Part shown: positions 42,544 through 55,030 of the stretch, one piece after another
How the letters are laid out: each line of letters opens with the position of its first letter
Position numbering within the stretch: the stretch's first letter is position 1
Origin: Diprion similis
Lineage: Eukaryota > Arthropoda > Insecta > Hymenoptera > Diprionidae
Direction: 5' to 3'
Assembly: GCF_021155765.1 (NCBI RefSeq)
Contig: NC_060111.1
Coordinates: forward strand, 9,299,981 to 9,363,980
DNA length: 64,000 nt
The notes under the pieces: model-generated
Databases searched by the model: none
Seen by the model: the letters and a program-made list of their open reading frames with translations, nothing else
What the model was told of the DNA's origin: nothing
Translations under genes and position numbers: made by a program

Positions 42544-45500
42544 ATTTATTAAACACTTATGAATGTTGTAAATTGAATTAACTGAAATGAAGCAGATTTA
42601 CATTGAAAGGACTTGTATCGAATGTGTCGTTTACATATTATTTCTACGTGTGGGTATGTGTTTATTCGGGACATATGTGGTTATGCTGGACTGAGCTTTC
42701 ATAATACGTAAATGTTTGTAGAGAGGTGAAATTTCTCAACATCTTGATAATCACTACTTCAGGATGAGAAAAAATAACCTAAAATTATCAAGAAAGTTAA
42801 TCCTATTTCTACTTCGATACGTCAAATCTTGAACTGACAACCACTTCGACAACCATAATGTAACACATTATGCGAAGTTCCTTACACCAAGTTCTATGCT
42901 TACACCACAGACCCTACACCATGGCGCGAAGTCTATCCAAGTTTATCTGACACCGCTGATACCCTAGAGCATTCTGGGTAATTTTTAACAACGAGTGGTA
43001 CAGCAACTCGCTGCTACCATGCGCATGCGATTATTCATCATCTTTTTCGGACAGATTTTGATTGGTTCTGAGACCAACTTCTGATCATCAGGATGGATTC
43101 CCCAAAGTCTTTGGGATTCCCTATTTAAGGATTGCGCTGATATGTCCGCCAGTGTGCAAGCGGGATTAAATAACTCACATCCTGGCTAAGAGCGCTATTG
43201 GCTGAATATCTTTTTAAAAAAGCTCAAACAAGACTGATATTAGATTAATATCTCATCGCATAACCAACATGGACACGACAGGCCCTTACTGCCATGTGTC
43301 TCTTTCTATTCAGCGGACATATTTTTGGCCTGCTCTGGTAGTCTATCCTATAAAAAATGTCCGAAACAATCTAACACGTTCGGATGGGATACAGACAAGA
43401 TTTCCGGATAGACATTTACAGATTCGATTCGTATCTGTCCGTGTCTGTCAGTATCCTAGGCTGTCAGTATCCTACAAGTATCCTGTCCGAATGTGTCCGA
43501 TCCTGTCAGGAACTTTTAGTATTTTTAGTAGGGCATTCTCTATGTCGATGCTCCTGAGCTGTAGCATGGAGGTAGTAGGCGCCAAAGAGATACTCTTTGG
43601 TAGGCGCATTGACGCAATGTAATCACTTTCAACGATGGAATTAAAGAGTTTCTATTATTGGCGTTTGTAACACGAAATGAAAGTAAAGCTGATTTTTAAT
43701 CATCCAGCTAGGTTGTCGGCAGTTGATCTCTGAGACTATTAAAATCTGTCTGCAAAAGAATATGGTTAATCGCATGCGCCTGGTAGCATTTGAAGTATTT
43801 TCAAATGATGAATCCACAGATTTTCATAACAGTGGCTGTAAAACGTATGGTATCAAGTTCGACAGTCTCTATTCTCGTTTCATGTCATATAGAGCGAATA
43901 TTAATTAGGATTATATTATCCCAATAATAATTAATATATGCAATATTAATATACATGAATAAGATAAGTTGGAAAATGTCCTATTCTGTTCCATGCAGCC
44001 GTTCCGGCACTTTCAAGTATTCGAAGCAGCTCGAAGCTGATGAAAAAGAAATTCCTTGCTTATTCACACCCCCGAATCTACAGATATAATTAGTATGAAG
44101 TATATACTAATTTAAGCTACATTTTGCAAATCTGTCTTCCGTTTGTTGGGTACCTACAAAGATACGAAATATCAGATTATAAAGATCATTGACTTCCATA
44201 CGTGATATAAATTTTAAGCGGTGGGATAGAGTAGAAAACTAGTCTTCTTCATGATTGGAATAATGTCTTGATTCTATGTTAATTTTTTGCAGTAATACAG
44301 AAGTCTACACAAAATACGATTAGCTACTCATTTCATAACAAATAGTTTACTATTCATTCTTTTCTTTATGCGGAGCTGGTTCATTACAGAAAAAAGACAC
44401 TTTCCTTTTACATCAATTTTCTTACCCAAATCGACACTTCATTGATTACATTGGTCGGACGTGACAGAACAGGCCAATGAAATCACTTAGTGTCTTGTTG
44501 TATCAGAAAATTGACGTAAAAGAAAAGCGCCCATTGTCCAAGCTTTCCCTCCGTGCTATCTCTATTTCCCCGGAACTCTCGTCACTGCATTAATCGTGCC
44601 GGTATTATGATTATTTCAGTCTTTGCGCACGACCACTAGCCGGCCTGTGAAAAACTCTCGGCTGCAGTTGGTGCGCATCGAGTGTGATTTCACTAGGATT
44701 CCGCTTCTGCCATTGGTTTAACACTAGGGAAATGGCGCTGAGTGGGTACCGTGTGCAGTCAGTAAAAAATACCCTGATATAGTTAGTATACCTATAATAT
44801 ATGAGTAGTGCACACTAAATGCAGCAAGTGTGAAACCCAAAAGCATTATGGTGATTTAATACCATTTAATACGCAACGACGTCACGCTGACCGATTCCAC
44901 TCAAAATTATGCAACGCAATATTACCCTACATAAAATTATTAAACAAAAAGTTTTTGCGATTTAAATCGTCAAGTTGAGTAAATCTTTATGTCTACACAG
45001 TTCATTGAGTCGATTTATAATAATTTTATAACGCTGCATTATTTTTTTTCTCCAATTGTTCACACATTTGAAATTTATCCATAAAATTTTCTTTTTATAA
45101 TTTTATACTGAGTAGGATGACTTTGTGTCGGATAATATAATGTTGTATAATTTTGTGCAGGATACTATTTGGTCTTTATAATTTCGTGTAGTAGGATCAA
45201 TTCGCGAAGGATGATTTTGCGTACCATAATTATAACCAGTATGGTTTATACATGTGAAATAATTTTCCCTAACACGAATTTTGTCTAGGATAATTTCATA
45301 AGCATAATTTCGTGTTGGATCGTTCTGCGTAACATCGGTGCGTGCTCATCTGACACGGAACGGCAAGAAAAAGCGTCTTAATATCAATCTCTATCAATTC
45401 AGAGTTTCATTAGTTAGGTCAACGAATAGCATAAATATTTCGGTAGTTTTTTATGTCGAGAATAAAACAAAATGACTGAAAATGTCACAATCAATGTTTC

Positions 45501-46879
45501 AAGCGCTTATTCTTCCTTTTACGTCACTGATATGTCGCTGATTATGCGTATGGATTTTTATAGAGATTAAATTTCCATAATCCTTAAGTAAAAAACAGAA
45601 GCCACAGCACATGCGCATTATTCGTTGGATTCTGGAAGTGCGCATGCTCCGAGGCTTCAGTATTCTACTTACGGCTTATGCAGTTTTATGTGCTTAGGGC
45701 CTCTAGAGTGTAAACGAATAGGAAACCAATAAGAGTATCACTGTGGCGAGATTGGCGTACCGCCAATACAGTCCTTGCCCCTCAACTCGATTTTTGATCG
45801 AGATGGCGACACGCTGCTGGCCAACAGGGCGGAGGGGGGTGACCTAAGCCTAAATAGTCGCTATCTCTCTCGGCAAGCTCCGCTCTATGGAAAAGCATAC
45901 GCGGTGCTCGTTCCAGTGATTAGAGTATATGTATTTCAGTATAGAGTAACAACCACGGTCTTGTATCAACGATTCTCCACGAAGTGGCGCGATCTATCGA
46001 GCTCGTAATTGTTCGTTAAATATCGGGTATCTCCGGCAGTATCCCGATGATTCCCGAAGACACATTACTATTTTCAGGCACAGGGGCACTTCTTGACGGG
46101 TTTTCATTAAGTGAAGGGCAACGGTGGGAATAATTTTTTTCTTTTTAATTTAAAATTTTACGTGCGGTCGATGCATAAATTTTAGTGTCGTGTACGCGTG
46201 AGCCGGACAATGTTGGAGCGCGTCTCGGCAGGTCTTGGTGCCTGATGGTTGGTGTGAAAATGAAACAAGTTTGTCGCTACGAGCAGCTGATGGCGGCTGA
46301 GTGCTGTTTGAGCCTCCGTGTGTCTTGGTCTTGCCACCCCGTTTAAGAACATCATACGACTCGCGAATTAACCGAAAGCACGCCACCTTCACCGCCCTAC
46401 GCAAACTACTACTCAACCCGTATTAAAAATATAAACGGTGATCAAATCCTCGGCGCCTTGTCTATGTGTGAAACATTTTTCCTGCCAGACCGAAGAGATC
46501 CCCTCTTCTCGATAAGCGTGTGTAGTTCGGAGGCCAAGTGTGGCTGAAAAAGCATAACGGTGCTTGCTTGGGGGACAAACGAAGAATGTACACGTAGCTG
46601 CCATCCGCACCTAAAGTTCCGCCTTTCGTTATATCCAATAATCGTACCGACGATAGAAAAATCTCGGTGAACAGAGACAGACCCAGGCCGCCCACGGATT
46701 ACATATTCCTTCACTCGTACGTACGTACATACATACGTATCGTGGCGTGGCGTGTGTGGCGTGCGTACGCGCGCGTGATACGTGATACCTGCATGCACTT
46801 CTTACTTCAAACTTAAATATTTGTCCCCAGGCGAAGATTTCGAGACTGGCTCGGGGTTGTCGCGATAATAAATTGGTGA
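42544..46879. promoter_or_regulatory. Divergent salvador / widerborst intergenic region
   Basis: Lies between the divergent sav and wdb start codons. The sav promoter and leader should lie just above 42,543. Stretches at about 44,480-44,770 and 45,600-46,020 are richer in GC and CG than their surroundings and could be untranslated exons or control elements. The stretch 43,420-43,515 repeats tgtcagtatcct-like units. No start site can be fixed from the sequence. Confidence 0.4.
45090..45345. repeat. Degenerate short tandem motif (GGATAATTTTGTGT-like)
   Basis: The motif GGAT-N-ATTTTG-Y-GT recurs with variation about eight times, for example aggatgactttgtgt, ggatgattttgcgt, ggataatttcataag and ggatcgttctgcgt, each near 15-17 bp and unevenly spaced. 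This looks like an old, diverged minisatellite. Confidence 0.45.
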
Positions 46880-47824
46880 AAATCCTTGACGCTCGCGACA
46901 AGGAGGAGCCGCAGCAGCCGCCGCTGCCGCCACCGCCGCCGCTTGCGGGGTCCGATCAGATCGAACCATCGAATAGTTGACGAAAAAAAGAAGATCGAGA
47001 AGAATCGAGCAAAAAACCTTCTCCTTCGTCGAGTCTCGCTCGTCTCCAGGCTACCACTAAAAGGAACGAGGAACGAGAAACGAAAGGTGGAGACGAACAG
47101 ACTAAACGGCGGCTTACTGACTCGACAGAAACATTCTGCCCGGCGCTCCGTGCGTCTGACAACGCCTAGACAATATCCTTCGCCCGCCCTCTTCCAACTG
47201 AATTCCAAATTTCAATCACGCATCCGCGCCGTTCCGCGTCATTCACTCAAGCTCGGTTAACCATTATTATATTTTTTCTTTTTTTTTTCCTTTACCTTAC
47301 CGTTTCATGCATTTACAGTAACTCAATTCCGCATCACATCGTCACAACTCTCTTCACCCCTCCTTTTCCCTCAGGCCTACCTTCTTAAACACGCGCGCGC
47401 ACTTGCACATACACACACACACACACATACACACACAGTGTACACACCTCTACGTGTTGGAAACTTTTCTGTTTAACCACTTTATATCCCTCTGGTTCGT
47501 CGTGCGATTCCCTGGGTGTGACTGGATGAAATACTAGTGGATAACGTTGTTTGGAATTTTTACTAAGCTTAAGTGATTATAAAAACTGGAACATCGTTTG
47601 CGCTGGCTCCAGAGTTATTCCAGTTTTTTGTGCTGTGTCGTGTGAGGCAGTTGTGAGTGTGAAAAGTGAATATTTGATCGCGTAATGGTGTGGTCTCGTC
47701 GGCGCGGGCCCACCACCCTTCTTTAACCACGTCTGACACAGCGAAAGGGCAGCAGAGGCTAGAGCGTGATACCAACGTCGTCTCCGCCTCCAGCTCCCAC
47801 AGTGCCTCCATCGTACCACCAAAC
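46880..47824 (+). promoter_or_regulatory. GC-rich 5' region of widerborst
   Basis: The GC- and CG-rich stretch upstream of the wdb ATG includes a CCG/GCC repeat run (46,908-46,945) and a CA dinucleotide run (47,405-47,440). Long open frames occur on both strands here but follow from low stop-codon density in GC-rich DNA. This most likely holds the promoter and leader of wdb. The exact start is unknown. Confidence 0.5.
47685..47726 (+). other. Upstream ORF in the widerborst leader
   Basis: ATG GTG TGG ... TAA, 13 codons plus stop, 98 bp before the main ATG and in a different frame. If transcribed, it could reduce initiation at the wdb start. Its presence is seen directly; its effect is inference. 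Confidence 0.45.
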
Positions 47825-47963
47825 ATGTCATCTGCAACGTTCGTTGACCGGATAGATCCCTTTGCCAAACGTTCCCTTAAAAAGAAGTCCAAAAAGACTC
47901 AGGGATCGTCACGATACAGAAACTCACAGGATGTCGAACTGCTCCAGCTTGCCCAGCTCAAAG
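47825..47963 (+). CDS. wdb: Widerborst, PP2A B56 regulatory subunit, first coding exon (partial gene)
   Basis: The exon encodes 46 codons and one base: MSSATFVDRIDPFAKRSLKK..., then a serine/basic stretch (KKSKKTQGSSRYRNSQDVEL) and QLK at the donor AAG|GTAAGA. This is the N-terminus of insect widerborst, the B56 (B') subunit that directs PP2A phosphatase to its substrates. The frame has no upstream ATG after the in-frame TGA at 47675-47677, so 47825 is the start. Everything carrying the HEAT-like B56 domain lies to the right of this window. The next exon was not found within the 16 kb available, so intron 1 is long. Confidence 0.88.
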
Positions 47964-48427
47964 GTAAGAAATATAGCTCCGTTATTCATAATCGTTGACT
48001 GTTATTCTTGTACATGATTCCTGAATCAATTCTTTGTTGGTACTTGAAATTCAAACGATTTTGAAGGATCTTAGATATGAAAAAAGCAGAAACAAATTTT
48101 GTGCGAGACGAGATTTTTGAAGTTCTGATCATGTTCAGACTTTTTGGGAAATGTCTTTGAAGAACTGTTTTTAGGATAGAGAATTCTTTAGGGAAGAGTT
48201 TTTAAATATTGTGCTGCTATAGTGTTTTATTAGGGAATTTGAATCTAATACGGATTACAGAGTGTATGAAATTTCTGTCGTCGAATCTAGAGGCAATCGC
48301 AGTTAGAATAATTAACGTACCGGTGAAGTTTAATGTGAAATAAGGCAATGAGACTGACGTTGGGAACATTAGCATAACAAAACCTTGTAACAAAAATAAC
48401 TATAATGTGCACCTTTAGAATAACCAA

Positions 48428-48660
48428 ATGAGGATGAAGTTAGTAACGTTAGAGTAACGATGCATGGTAAGGAAAAATCGTTACTTTACATATTTAGGAT
48501 TGTCTGAAATTTATTAAACCATGATAAACGAAACATGCTCATACATTTTGAAAAGTCAACTCTCTGAAAGTCATGCAGAAATTGTACGATAATAATTTTT
48601 TCCTCTGATGTTTTGTTACGTTCACGTTGCTAACTTTAGCATCGTATAAGCGAAGAAGTT
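48428..48660. repeat. Imperfect hairpin MITE, copy 1
   Basis: The left arm (48428-48520) carries gaagttagtaacgttagagt, then gtaacgatgcat, gaaaaatcgttac and ggattgtctgaaattt. The right arm (about 48,570-48,660) reads a diverged complement (ttacgttcacgttgctaact). Total about 230 bp. A diverged half-copy lies just before it, at about 48,347-48,415. Confidence 0.6.
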
Positions 48661-49492
48661 GAACGTATAAAATAAAAATTTGTCGATGCTGTACTAACGG
48701 TTCACTGAATTTGATTCAACTCTAGAGTCACAAGACAGAGTTTTTCTAAAATTGGATCATTACAATAAAGTGGCAACTTTCAAGGGTGTCAATAAAAAAA
48801 ATGCACACAATTTGTTGTATAGTTTTTTAATCATCGACTGAATTTTTTATTTATTTTTGGTTGTGTTAACATCAAGATTTGATCAAAACTTGAGTTATTA
48901 CCTTGGTTATCATCAATACTGAATTTCGATGGCGAATGTGAAGCTGAATGGGTATAGTTCAATGTAATATTTAGACCTTAGTTCACCTTTTTATACTTTC
49001 TGATAGCTTACAACATTTCAAATTCAATTTTACTCACACAGGACCTTATATATTTGGAATCACTTATATAATTTTATAAAACATGTTCGATGATATACAT
49101 TGAAATGAAAATTCGAGTAATTTATATCACATAATTTTTTTTTTTTGCAATCATTTCTACAAATTGAATTACAAATGTATCAATTTATACTGATTTTGTA
49201 AAACAAATCTGTCGTACAACAAGGTGAAAATTTTTCATGAAATTACTAGTGTGACGGAAGAAATTCATTTCTAGATTTTGGTTTAAACATTCGGAACTTG
49301 GAGTATAATAATTAAAAATGAAAACCATTTACATATATAAAGTTGTCTTTTAATTAGGAGAAATATGACAGAATAATATTATGACTGTAAGAGGAATATT
49401 AACTTTGAGTCACAGTATTGATTGACATTACAAACGCGATATTAAAAATTCATGCTAGATAATTTTATAAATGAGAAATTTTGTTGTATTTT

Positions 49493-49716
49493 GTAACGAG
49501 GCTGAAATTAATAACATTAACGTAACGAAATGTCTGTGGAAAACATCGCTATTGCCCAATTCCTGAAAGACTTTCAAGAATTTGATTTTTTTTTTTTCAT
49601 ATCCAAGTATGTTTTGTTCATTCTCGTTTACTAAATTTCAGACAATCCTAAATGTGCGAGGTAACGATTTTTCCCAAACATGCATCGTTACTGTAACGTT
49701 ACTAACTTCATACTCA
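49493..49716. repeat. Imperfect hairpin MITE, copy 2, inverted
   Basis: Same family as the element at 48428 but in reverse orientation. Its right arm (49626-49716) is the near complement of the 48428-48520 arm, with about 11 differences over 92 bp, and its left arm (49493 onward, attaataacattaacgtaac) is the diverged one. Confidence 0.6.
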
Positions 49717-51075
49717 TGTCTTCTAAGGATAGAAGCATAAATAGAATATGAACAAGGTAAGAATAAACAATTGCTAATCATTCCATTTCTGTTATCTTTG
49801 GGTCAATAACTTTACTTCAGGAAATAATTGTCATGAGTTTGACATTTGTGATTTGAATGTAATAATGAATTCTTCAGAAAAATCATTATTTCGTAACTTC
49901 ACAATTGTCCAAAATTAAAGCATAATCATGGTTTACACTCGACTTCTTCAAAGCCATTCTACAGTTGTAAAATAGTGCCTTTTTTGAATCCTTATTTTAC
50001 TTTAAGGGGCCTTACCAGTGTGACACTTTCAAAAAATCGACTTTTTTTTTTTTTTTGCTTATTCGATAGTTTATATCTTCAAAAATATCCTGTGAAAGCG
50101 GCAAGGTCATATCTTGAATAGTTTTTGAATGACAGCGTTCTAAAGAGCGACCGCTCGCAGGTATAAGCTGCTCCACTTGCCTATTTTAAACGCGTTTTTC
50201 TCGAAACGACATTTTTCAAAATTGCTGACATCATAACTCAAAGAGAAATTGACCGATCGACTTCAAAAGAAACAAGAATATGACAAAAGGTGCGCACAAT
50301 ATTAAAGTTGAAATGCAGCAGCAGTAACGGTGACAATAAAAATCATGAAAATTTCGATTGTAACTTACAAGTTTGATTAAAATAATCTTGTTCCTGATAA
50401 AAGTGTTTTGCGATACTTGAAAACTTTTAGCTTTTATATTTTATAAAACAATGCTATTATTTTTCTAGCTATACAATGCGATAGAAAGATTATATAGTTT
50501 TTATATTCGTTACCACAGTGCAGCGATTCAAGAATGAAACATTCAAATTATGATTCATATTTGGAACGTGATTTAACGCGAGCTTCGAGAAATAGTTGGT
50601 AGAATGCTAGAAGATAGAATAGGAACGGCGAAATAAATTTCAAAACCATATGTAATAATAATAATGCAAGAATCATGTTATATAATAATAATAATTATAA
50701 GCCGTATTTAATATGGCTTTATGGGACTTCCTTATCCAATAAAGAGGGACAAATTTCTGTGATTTCAAGCATATACTGTTTTAGCCGTTGAAGAATTCAA
50801 AGCCTAGCGCATCACGTAACTCTACTAATCACAGGCGAGTCGGAGATACAGCGTTGGAACTTAGCCAATTCACGTATCTACTAATTCCCAGGTACTTTCA
50901 ACACATGCTTTGCAGATTCTGAGTACCATCTCTCTAGCTCACATAGATACAGATAATAATTAGCCTTTGTTCTTATCATATCATCCCTGTCGTTCACTCC
51001 GGGGTGGTGGTTTGAATGAATTGTCTTCAGCCCTTGAAATCGCTACATGTGCTATCTGTACAGTATTAAACGATA

Positions 51076-51233
51076 CTAAAGGGTCATTTATTGAATACTA
51101 GCCACGAGCAAAACTGATGTATGTAGCCGGTTTTACCTGAAGTCCGCATGCGCAGCTCTCTCTCACTCTCTCTCTCTCTCTCACACACACTCTCAAGGGT
51201 CGGGTGGCCGGTATTCAATAAATGACCCTATAG
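51076..51233. repeat. 158-bp TIR element with GGGTCATTTATTGAATAC ends
   Basis: Left end GGGTCATTTATTGAATACTA at 51081, right end reads GTATTCAATAAATGACCC at 51211-51228. The match may extend outward as CTAAAGGG/CTATAGGG. The interior holds a TC dinucleotide run (51,156-51,181). Non-coding. Confidence 0.65.
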
Positions 51234-51355
51234 ATACGTCGAACAAAAAAATTCCCTATGAGACGACAGTTGTTGACCTGGAATCCAACAGATGTCACTA
51301 TGTGTGTTTACGGACGTCGAGTAACCAATGCTTTAAACGATTCTCCTACAAAATT

Positions 51356-52044
51356 CAGGGTGGCTACTACTTTTCTGGAAAGCCTGGATCTGTCAGGGAT
51401 ATTATAGAACTAAAGACTATGCCAATATTCATGCGGTGAGTAATTTTTACCGAAAATATAGGCTTATCATTAAAAAACTGTACATTTTTTTTTATTGATT
51501 TGTTAAGTATACAGTATAGAGTCACGTGTGGAATACTATATCGGGTAAATGGCTATCCGAAAGTTTTGAAGGCACATATGCACTCACTTTTGTTGAAATT
51601 TTCCATTACCGTTCTGCATAAATGTTTTATAAAAATTACTTTTTTTGCGTGAATTTTGGGACACCGTTTATTTGTCTTAGGGAAGTACGTACGCTGACGA
51701 TTGACAAAAATAACATATTTCGATAGCCCTATGATGAAAAAAAGTTTTATTCGAATTTTACGAAAACTCTACGTAGATAAATTAATTCTTGAAATTTGAA
51801 TAGATAGTTGTTATTTATACTGGGTCTGATATGGTAGTTGTGAGAAAATTTTTTAAAAATAATGTGAACGAAGTTAGGCGAATAACAAAGAATTGACGAT
51901 ACCTAATCAGTATTTTTAGTATATTTGATGAGAAAACTGGTTGAGGAAAAACCAATTAAAATTGGGTCAGGGAAACAGGGAAAAAGTAAAAAAAGTAAAA
52001 AAAAAGTTGGGGATTTTTCAAATCGAAATTGAGTGGCCACCCTG
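51356..52044. repeat. 689-bp element with CAGGGTGGC ends
   Basis: Left terminus CAGGGTGGCTACTAC, right terminus GTGGCCACCCTG. The interior is AT-rich with poly-A near the right end and no open frame of note. A non-autonomous DNA element is likely. Confidence 0.5.
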
Positions 52045-52168
52045 TACAAGAGCTTAGCATATAATGAGCATTTTACTGCGCAGCAGTGACTATGATGTGG
52101 GGACCAATCATCTACTCAAGATACAAATTACCACTCCCTATTAATCATGTTATAGATAGATTCATATA

Positions 52169-52540
52169 CAGGGTGTCTAACTGTCAGAGGGAAATCTGGA
52201 AATTTGGGAATTGTCGGGGAATATTCACTGCGTTTGGAAAAAACCGGGAAATGTCTGGTGATTCGGAAATGTGTCCTGGAATTTTTTTTTTTTCCTTACA
52301 ATAGAATAAGTGAAAAAAAAAATGGTTATGGTTTTCGAAGGAATTTTAAGAATCGACAAATTGATGTTGGGCACTGTAAAATTTACAAAAAATATCAACA
52401 AGTGCTAAAATTCAATTTCCTCGAAAAAAAGTGAGTTTTTTGTTTTTTTTTGTACAGTTAGGTTGAAACGAATGCTGGAAAATGTTTATATTCATCTGGA
52501 AGACCGGGAATTTGATGTGTCATTGACGCTAGACACCTTG
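52169..52540. repeat. 372-bp element with CAGGGTGTCTA ends
   Basis: Left terminus CAGGGTGTCTAACTGTCA, right terminus TGACGCTAGACACCTTG, an 11-bp core inverted repeat with one mismatch. The interior repeats phrases such as gggaaat and tctgg. Non-coding. Confidence 0.55.
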
Positions 52541-52699
52541 AATTATTTATAGTATTATTGTATCGGAGCTGAGCAGTTTGTTTAATTCCTTTAATCGTTT
52601 ATCGAATACTTATTGAATGTTTGAAAATGTTATTTTTTATTTTGCACAGTTGAGACGAGTGAATGAAAACTGAAATTAATTGTATTCTATAATAGTATA

Positions 52700-52987
52700 C
52701 AGGGTGGTTCATTTAACTCTGAATAATTTGGTTGTAATTGATTATTCAATTTCCACCTTCGTCATTTAATCATAAATTTTAGGGTCGAAGGTCACGTTGT
52801 TACATATATATGTTTTTGAACTCGTTTCGATGTCAGCTTCCTTGTAGTGAGCAAGAAAATAGGTAGTCCTTTTTTAAGGACGTCCTTTCCCTTCACACGC
52901 AACAACTTTTCCAAAAAATATTTTTTTTTTTTGTAGAATCAATAATGAACAATTATTTCGGGTGGCAGGCTTGAATGAATCATCCTG
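52700..52987. repeat. 288-bp mariner/Tc1-type MITE with TA duplications
   Basis: Left terminus CAGGGTGGTTCATTTAA and right terminus TTGAATGAATCATCCTG (14 of 17 positions pair), with TA directly outside both ends (52698-52699 and 52988-52989). TA targets and this terminus type fit Tc1/mariner non-autonomous copies. Confidence 0.7.
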
Positions 52988-53274
52988 TATAAAGCAATAA
53001 AGCTTACCACTGTACACATGTCTTTTGGAAGCCTGGTATTTCCTTGATTTTGGTTAAAAAAAAAAAAGTATTATGTGATAATGAAACTGTGACTTTGACA
53101 GGGACGGAGAATTTATTTGAAATTATCGATAATATTGAGTTTTTCCTTTTTCAAATGACTAAAAAGGATGCGATCAAAAATTCCCTACAACAATATTTAG
53201 ATTATGGTAGTATGTGTGCTGTAAAAAAATTTCAATCTTCTGCGATGAAATGTTTTTTCAGGACACACATACTA

Positions 53275-53340
53275 CAGTAGAACCTCGATTATACGAACCA
53301 ATTGGGGCCGGGCCGAGTTTGGATAATCGAATAGTACTAT
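53275..53340. repeat. Pogo/Tigger-type terminus fragment
   Basis: TA then CAGTAGAACCTCGATTATAC and a continuing cgaacc / ggataatcgaata region, which is the classical pogo-class inverted terminus. The opposite end was not found; another repeat-like stretch starts at 53411 and may have cut it. Confidence 0.6.
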
Positions 53341-54212
53341 TATTGGGTGGAACGATGGTCAGCGCTGGGAAATATTCAAGAATTATATAACACACATACA
53401 TGTTATTATACAGGGTGACGAAAAAGCATGGAAACCCTTAGAAACCCCGCTGGGTTCGGGGTGAAAAAAAAAATTACCAAGGTTAGATGTTTGGTAATTT
53501 TTAACAAGGGATTCAATGTGACCTTTAATTTGGACTTGAAACTCATCTTCAAGGTCATTTCGAGGAGGTCAACTTTGATTTTTCAAACGGAATCCTCATT
53601 TTTGGTTGCCAGAATCGGAAAGAACGGATAATTTTACGATTAAATATGTGTTAAGGTCTAAGGATCAACGCGATCTCCATGGGTTAGATAAAGGTCAAAA
53701 GTATGCTTGGTAACAGTTAAGATGTTTTACACAAAAATTGTCAGGTTTGATCAGGACGATCTAATTAGCTTTTGAAAGTTGATCTTGAAGTCAAACTTCG
53801 AGGTTCACTGTTTTTTTAATGATAGTTTTGAGTCAGAATTCTTCTTTCGGCTTAATGTAGCAAAAACGACGTGGACGTAGATGGATTGTGTAACCTTAGG
53901 GGTGCTTTTTGCAATGAGTTCCACTTGCATCTCACTTTTGGGTGCTTTTGTAGAGCGTTGCAATAAAAATCTAAAAAAATCTAGAAAATATATTCAACCA
54001 ATAGCTCCGAACGTCACGTCATTAGTACCAAGTATCACGCTAAGAGGGATAATAGTACGCATCTATTCCTTAACTTACGGTTTATGCAACTGTGGAAAAG
54101 CTCTTTACACTTGCTTACTATAATAAGAATCACTATGTTGTAGGTTTTTTAAAATGACTTTGAAGGACTTGAGTTTCCAAATGATGTGTGTGTGTTTTTC
54201 TTCTTCACGACT

Positions 54213-54305
54213 GTTGATGAAATTGAGACAATACTAGACTTTGAAATAACGATTTTTCTTAAAAATGCATCGTTACATTAACGTTGCAAACTTCAACTCC
54301 TCACG
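54213..54305 (-). repeat. Solo arm of the same hairpin family
   Basis: Reverse-strand match to the 48428-48520 arm: gttgcaaacttcaactcctc, atgcatcgttac and gatttttcttaaaaat are recognisable in order, followed by a cacaatactag-like end. No partner arm seen. Confidence 0.5.
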
Positions 54306-54959
54306 TTATCGACCTTCGTATACACCGTGAAACGTTGACCGTATTTTGAAGGTTCACAGCTTTCATCATTCGGAATTTTGATGGTTCCAAATTTTTTTAA
54401 AGTCAAAAGTATCAGACACCCGATCTAGTGTATTCATGCTTGGTGTGAATTGGTCCTTAAAACGCATGAATTCATATAATACTAAACAGTGATCCAGTTC
54501 ACTAAATTGTCATCGCACTGTCCATGCTTTCCATAAATACAGTTATGTATTCGTTTGAAAAAAAAGTCATTATTTGGTACGGAATAAATATTTTTTCTTG
54601 AGGTACGTATGACGACAAAAAAATTTACGATTTTCAAAATTTTTAGAGGCTGGGATTCACTTACCCTTAAACAAACGCATCGAATTACACCCAAAAGGTG
54701 CTTCGAACATAGAATTATTCCGTAGTAACCAGTAATTTCTTATTATTTTTTTCAAGCTCATCAGGATGAGTACTGCGTAATTTAAAAGTTCGCGTATAAT
54801 TTTAGCAACATATTTGAATCGGTAAGATTTGAAGCCACTTATGAAGTCTGTGGTTGGGGGTGTTCAAGGTAACAATTATATTATTTATGATATCATTTAT
54901 AACTAAATTTTTACCATGTATATAGGTACACCTCCCGAGGTGGATTCTGACCGATTCAA

Positions 54960-55019
54960 GGCCAACGGTGTCGTCTGCTATCATCCATTCAACCTGCGTA
55001 GCAGACGACACCGGTGGCC
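54960..55019. repeat. 60-bp perfect-class hairpin
   Basis: GGCCAACGGTGTCGTCTGCTA and its complement with one mismatch (21-bp arms), 18-nt loop. It sits immediately outside the left TIR of the YqaJ element. GC-rich arms stand out from the surroundings. Confidence 0.7.
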
Positions 55020-55030
55020 GTAAGAGGTTA

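Noticed and set aside
46813..47260. Long open frames on both strands (up to 131 codons) upstream of widerborst
   Set aside because: They follow from GC-rich, stop-poor leader DNA. The amino-acid content is arginine/serine-biased and lacks any domain, and opposite-strand frames overlap.
47690..47824. N-terminal extension of widerborst in the same frame
   Set aside because: The frame is open but contains no ATG before 47825, and the family begins at MSS.
51240..51355. Open stretch that could be an exon (TTVVDLESNRCHYVC)
   Set aside because: Short, no clear acceptor, runs straight into a TIR element, and does not match B56 subunit sequence expected for the next widerborst exon.
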